The notes below the pieces were generated by a model, which had not been told where the DNA came from, did not search any database, and saw nothing but the letters and a program-made list of their open reading frames with translations. From NCBI GenBank assembly GCA_036227345.1, contig CP109468.1:6014001-6078000 (forward strand): a stretch of 64,000 nucleotides of DNA. The letters are read 5' to 3'. Numbering within the stretch: the stretch's first letter is position 1; each line of letters starts with the position of its first letter. Position numbers and translations under genes: made by a program. Source of the DNA: Streptomyces sp. NBC_01463 (GTDB lineage Bacteria; Actinomycetota; Actinomycetes; Streptomycetales; Streptomycetaceae). Shown here one piece after another: positions 62,216 through 64,000 of this stretch.

Positions 62216-62434
62216 GCGGGGGCACGGACCGGCGGCCGGAGGCCGGCGCAGCCGTGCGAAGCCGCTGAGGCCCCTGGGGCCGAAGGGTGTGAGGGCGGCC
62301 GTGGGGATCGGTCCCGAAGCAGCTGCGGAAGCTGGGGTTCTGAGCGGGGTCACGGACCGGCGGCCGGAGGCCGGCGCAGCCGTGCGAAGCCGCTGAGGCC
62401 CCTGGGGCCGAAGGGTGCGAGGGCGGCCGTGGGG
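62186..62434 (+). repeat. Tandem direct duplication (128-bp period) including the 3' end of era
   Basis: The 121 bases at 62186-62306 and 62314-62434 are identical except at two positions (62222 G vs 62350 T, 62290 T vs 62418 C). The first copy begins in the last 10 codons of era (PKQLRKLGF and stop); the second copy repeats these codons and the stop codon in intergenic DNA. The high identity indicates a recent duplication. Each copy contains self-complementary stretches such as GGCCGGAGGCC. Confidence 0.93.
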
Positions 62435-62455
62435 CTCAGACGTACGCCGCCCGTC

Positions 62456-62722
62456 TCACGCGCCCTCCTTCAGGACGCGTGAGACCAGGGCGCGCTGGGC
62501 GTCGGTCAGCCGCGGGTCCGCGCAGTGCACGGTCACGTCGCCGACCGTGATGCGGTAGCTGAAGCCGTCCGGCACGCCCGCGGGCGTGCCGTCCCGGCCG
62601 CCGGTGAGCGCCGACTCGGCCAGGGCCTCCCACTCGTGGGCGTCGGCCCGTCCGGAGGTGTCGATCTCGCGGTGGCGTGCGATGCCGGCGAAGCCGCCGG
62701 TCCTGCTCACCTGGATCCGCAT
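62456..62722 (-). CDS. Emfourin-type inhibitor of M4 protease
   Basis: This 88-residue protein matches the protealysin-inhibitor (emfourin) family: MRIQVSRTGGFAGIARHREI at the start, EWEALAESAL in the centre and YRITVGDVTVHCADPRLTDA near the end. Emfourins inhibit protealysin-like M4 peptidases by binding their active site. Its ATG lies 40 bases after the stop of an M4 protease gene transcribed the same way, so the two form an operon with the protease first. No signal peptide, so it should act in the cytoplasm or at low level on the precursor. Confidence 0.85.
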   Translation of the reverse strand: MRIQVSRTGGFAGIARHREIDTSGRADAHEWEALAESALTGGRDGTPAGVPDGFSYRITVGDVTVHCADPRLTDAQRALVSRVLKEGA

Positions 62723-62762
62723 GTGGTGTCCTTCCTCGACGGACGGGCCTGCCCGGTTCCGG

Positions 62763-63839
62763 TTACGCGGTCGGTACGCCCACCTCCGACCAGGCCTTGA
62801 GGACCGCTTCCACCTCGTCGCCCTCGCCGAAGCGGCTGCGGGCCGCCGCCACGGTCAGCCGGGCGAAGGACGCGAAGTCCGCGTCCACCGCCAGTTCACC
62901 ACCTGTGAGCACATCGAACCAGAGCTGCCCGGCCCGCTCCCAGGAACTGCCGCCGAGCGCGGTCGCCAGCAGGTAGAACGCGCGGTTGGGGATGCCGGAG
63001 TTGAGGTGCACCCCGCCGTTGTCCTCGCCCGTGTGGATGTAGTCGTCCATGGAGTCCGGCTGCGGGTCCTTGCCGAGCACGTCGTCGTCGTACGCCGTGC
63101 CGGGTGCCTTCATCGAGCGCAGCGCCACCCCCTGGACGCGGGGCGCGAGCAGGCCCGCGCCGATCAGCCAGTCGGCCTGGGCGGCGGTCTGGCCCAGCGA
63201 GTACTGCTTCACCAGGGAGCCGAACACGTCCGAGACCGACTCGTTGAGCGCGCCGGACTGGCCGTAGTAGTTCAGGTTGGCGGTGTACTGGGTCAGTCCG
63301 TGCGCCAGCTCGTGCGCGATCACGTCGATGGCGACGGTGAAGTCCAGGAAGATCTCCCCGTCCCCGTCGCCGAAGACCATCTGCTCGCCGTCGAAGAAGG
63401 CGTTGTTGTACTTCTCGTCGTAGTGCACGGAGCCGATCAGCGGCAGACCCTCGCCGTCGATCGAACGGCGGCCGTAGGCGCTGAGCAGCAGTTCGAAGGT
63501 GGCGCCGAGGCCCGCGTACGCGCGGTTGACGCTGGCGTCGGAGGTGGGCTCCTCGCCCTCGGAGCGGACCTTCGTCCCGGGGAGATCCGTGCCGTGGCGG
63601 CAGTCGTAGAGCGTGCGGTCGGGTTTGCCGGACCGGTCGCCCGCGGGCGCCGGGTCGATGCGGGGCCGGACGGCGGTGGTCACCTGGCGCCGGGTGCGCC
63701 GGGCGGCGTCGGCCTCCAGGGTGCGGCGGGCGGGGCCCGCCAGGACGGGATCGTCGGACTGCGACAGCTTGTCGAGGACGTGGGGCGGCACGATGGTGCA
63801 GAAGACGGGGTGGAACCCGTGCTGAGATCGAGGCTGCAT
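62763..63839 (-). CDS. Protealysin-like M4 zinc metalloprotease
   Basis: This 358-residue thermolysin-family protease has the HEXXH motif HELAH at about residues 176-180, the third ligand in ALNESVSDVFGS and the active-site histidine region GGVHLNSGIPNRAFYL. The N-terminus shows the short protealysin-type propeptide with CTIVPPHVLDKLSQSD, and no signal peptide, unlike thermolysin, fitting intracellular or non-classically exported protealysins. The ATG is 36 bases downstream of a GTG alternative. It is followed by its inhibitor gene. Confidence 0.88.
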   Translation of the reverse strand: MQPRSQHGFHPVFCTIVPPHVLDKLSQSDDPVLAGPARRTLEADAARRTRRQVTTAVRPRIDPAPAGDRSGKPDRTLYDCRHGTDLPGTKVRSEGEEPTSDASVNRAYAGLGATFELLLSAYGRRSIDGEGLPLIGSVHYDEKYNNAFFDGEQMVFGDGDGEIFLDFTVAIDVIAHELAHGLTQYTANLNYYGQSGALNESVSDVFGSLVKQYSLGQTAAQADWLIGAGLLAPRVQGVALRSMKAPGTAYDDDVLGKDPQPDSMDDYIHTGEDNGGVHLNSGIPNRAFYLLATALGGSSWERAGQLWFDVLTGGELAVDADFASFARLTVAAARSRFGEGDEVEAVLKAWSEVGVPTA

Positions 63840-63902
63840 ACACACGACTGTGGCAGCGTGTGATCGCAAAGTCACTGGTTGCTACCTAGATTGACGAAAT
63901 AG

Positions 63903-63916
63903 AGTGATCCATCACT
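63903..63916. promoter_or_regulatory. Palindrome upstream of the M4 protease operon
   Basis: AGTGAT-CC-ATCACT is a 6-bp-arm inverted repeat 63 bases before the protease ATG, at a position suiting an operator. The bases from 63917 to 64000 hold a possible plus-strand -10 (TAGTCT near the window end) and nothing else I can name. Confidence 0.35.
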
Positions 63917-64000
63917 GTTCACCCGTTACCGGCACCCGATCCCGCATACTGATACGGCACCGACGTCCCGGGCGCCCCTCGGATAGTCTCGACGCATCAT

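Overview
The window is a very GC-rich actinobacterial chromosome segment, almost certainly Streptomyces. It has Streptomyces-style gene starts (many GTG, many with a -10 box only 6-8 nt before the start codon), a tricorn core protease, a two-gene hrcA-dnaJ heat-shock operon behind a CIRCE operator, SpoIIE-type phosphatase and MmyB-type regulators. From memory, the order proA - SCO2584/SCO2583-like - nadD - LCP - rsfS - tRNA-Ala - leuS - degV - comEA/comEC - holA - rpsT - lepA - fadD - hemW - hrcA-dnaJ - rsmE - tricorn - phoH - ybeY - era matches the S. coelicolor SCO2585 to SCO2539 region read in one direction. This is core chromosome, not an island.

Layout. 1-8.9 kb: proA, two paralogous spore-envelope type membrane proteins, a cytoplasm-facing M48 protease, two tiny membrane proteins, then nadD - LCP - rsfS - histidine phosphatase. 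9-12.5 kb: two identical tRNA-Ala(GGC) genes flank a divergent MmyB-type regulator / DHA2 transporter pair and a small zinc-ribbon protein. 12.5-15.4 kb: a coupled two-gene redox unit (heme-type membrane protein plus NuoF-like/ferredoxin protein). 15.6-28.5 kb: leuS behind a leucine attenuator, a coiled-coil membrane protein, DegV, ComEA-ComEC, an FMN/F420-type oxidase-fold protein, a frameshifted arylamine N-acetyltransferase, a YceI protein and holA. 28.8-41.2 kb: rpsT, lepA, acyl-CoA ligase, a multidomain PP2C phosphatase, hemW, a 36-bp tandem repeat array, DUF3097, an MBL hydrolase, and CIRCE-hrcA-dnaJ. 41.3-55.6 kb: a nitronate monooxygenase-like gene, rsmE, a lipoprotein, the tricorn protease, HIT, RNase Z, adenosine deaminase-like, an MFS, a PfkB kinase behind a Crp-like site, and the phoH-ybeY-CBS-MmcQ operon. 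55.7-64 kb: a second divergent DHA2/MmyB-type pair, a catalytically degenerate cytidine-deaminase fold, a secreted WxL-like protein with its WxL-interacting partner, era with a duplicated tail, and a protealysin-type M4 protease with an emfourin-type inhibitor.

Functional themes are translation and ribosome maturation (leuS, rpsT, lepA, rsfS, rsmE, ybeY, era, two tRNAs), protein quality control (M48, tricorn, HrcA/DnaJ, M4 with inhibitor) and cell envelope (SCO2583/2584-like, LCP, WxL/WxIP). The most noteworthy items are the actinobacterial WxL/WxIP pair, the protease-inhibitor pair, the CTG-started phosphatase, the leaderless leuS leader peptide, the G7 frameshift in the acetyltransferase gene, the 128-bp-period duplication carrying the end of era, and several dyad-symmetric elements placed exactly at promoters. 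All functional calls come from reading the sequence by eye; no database search was run.
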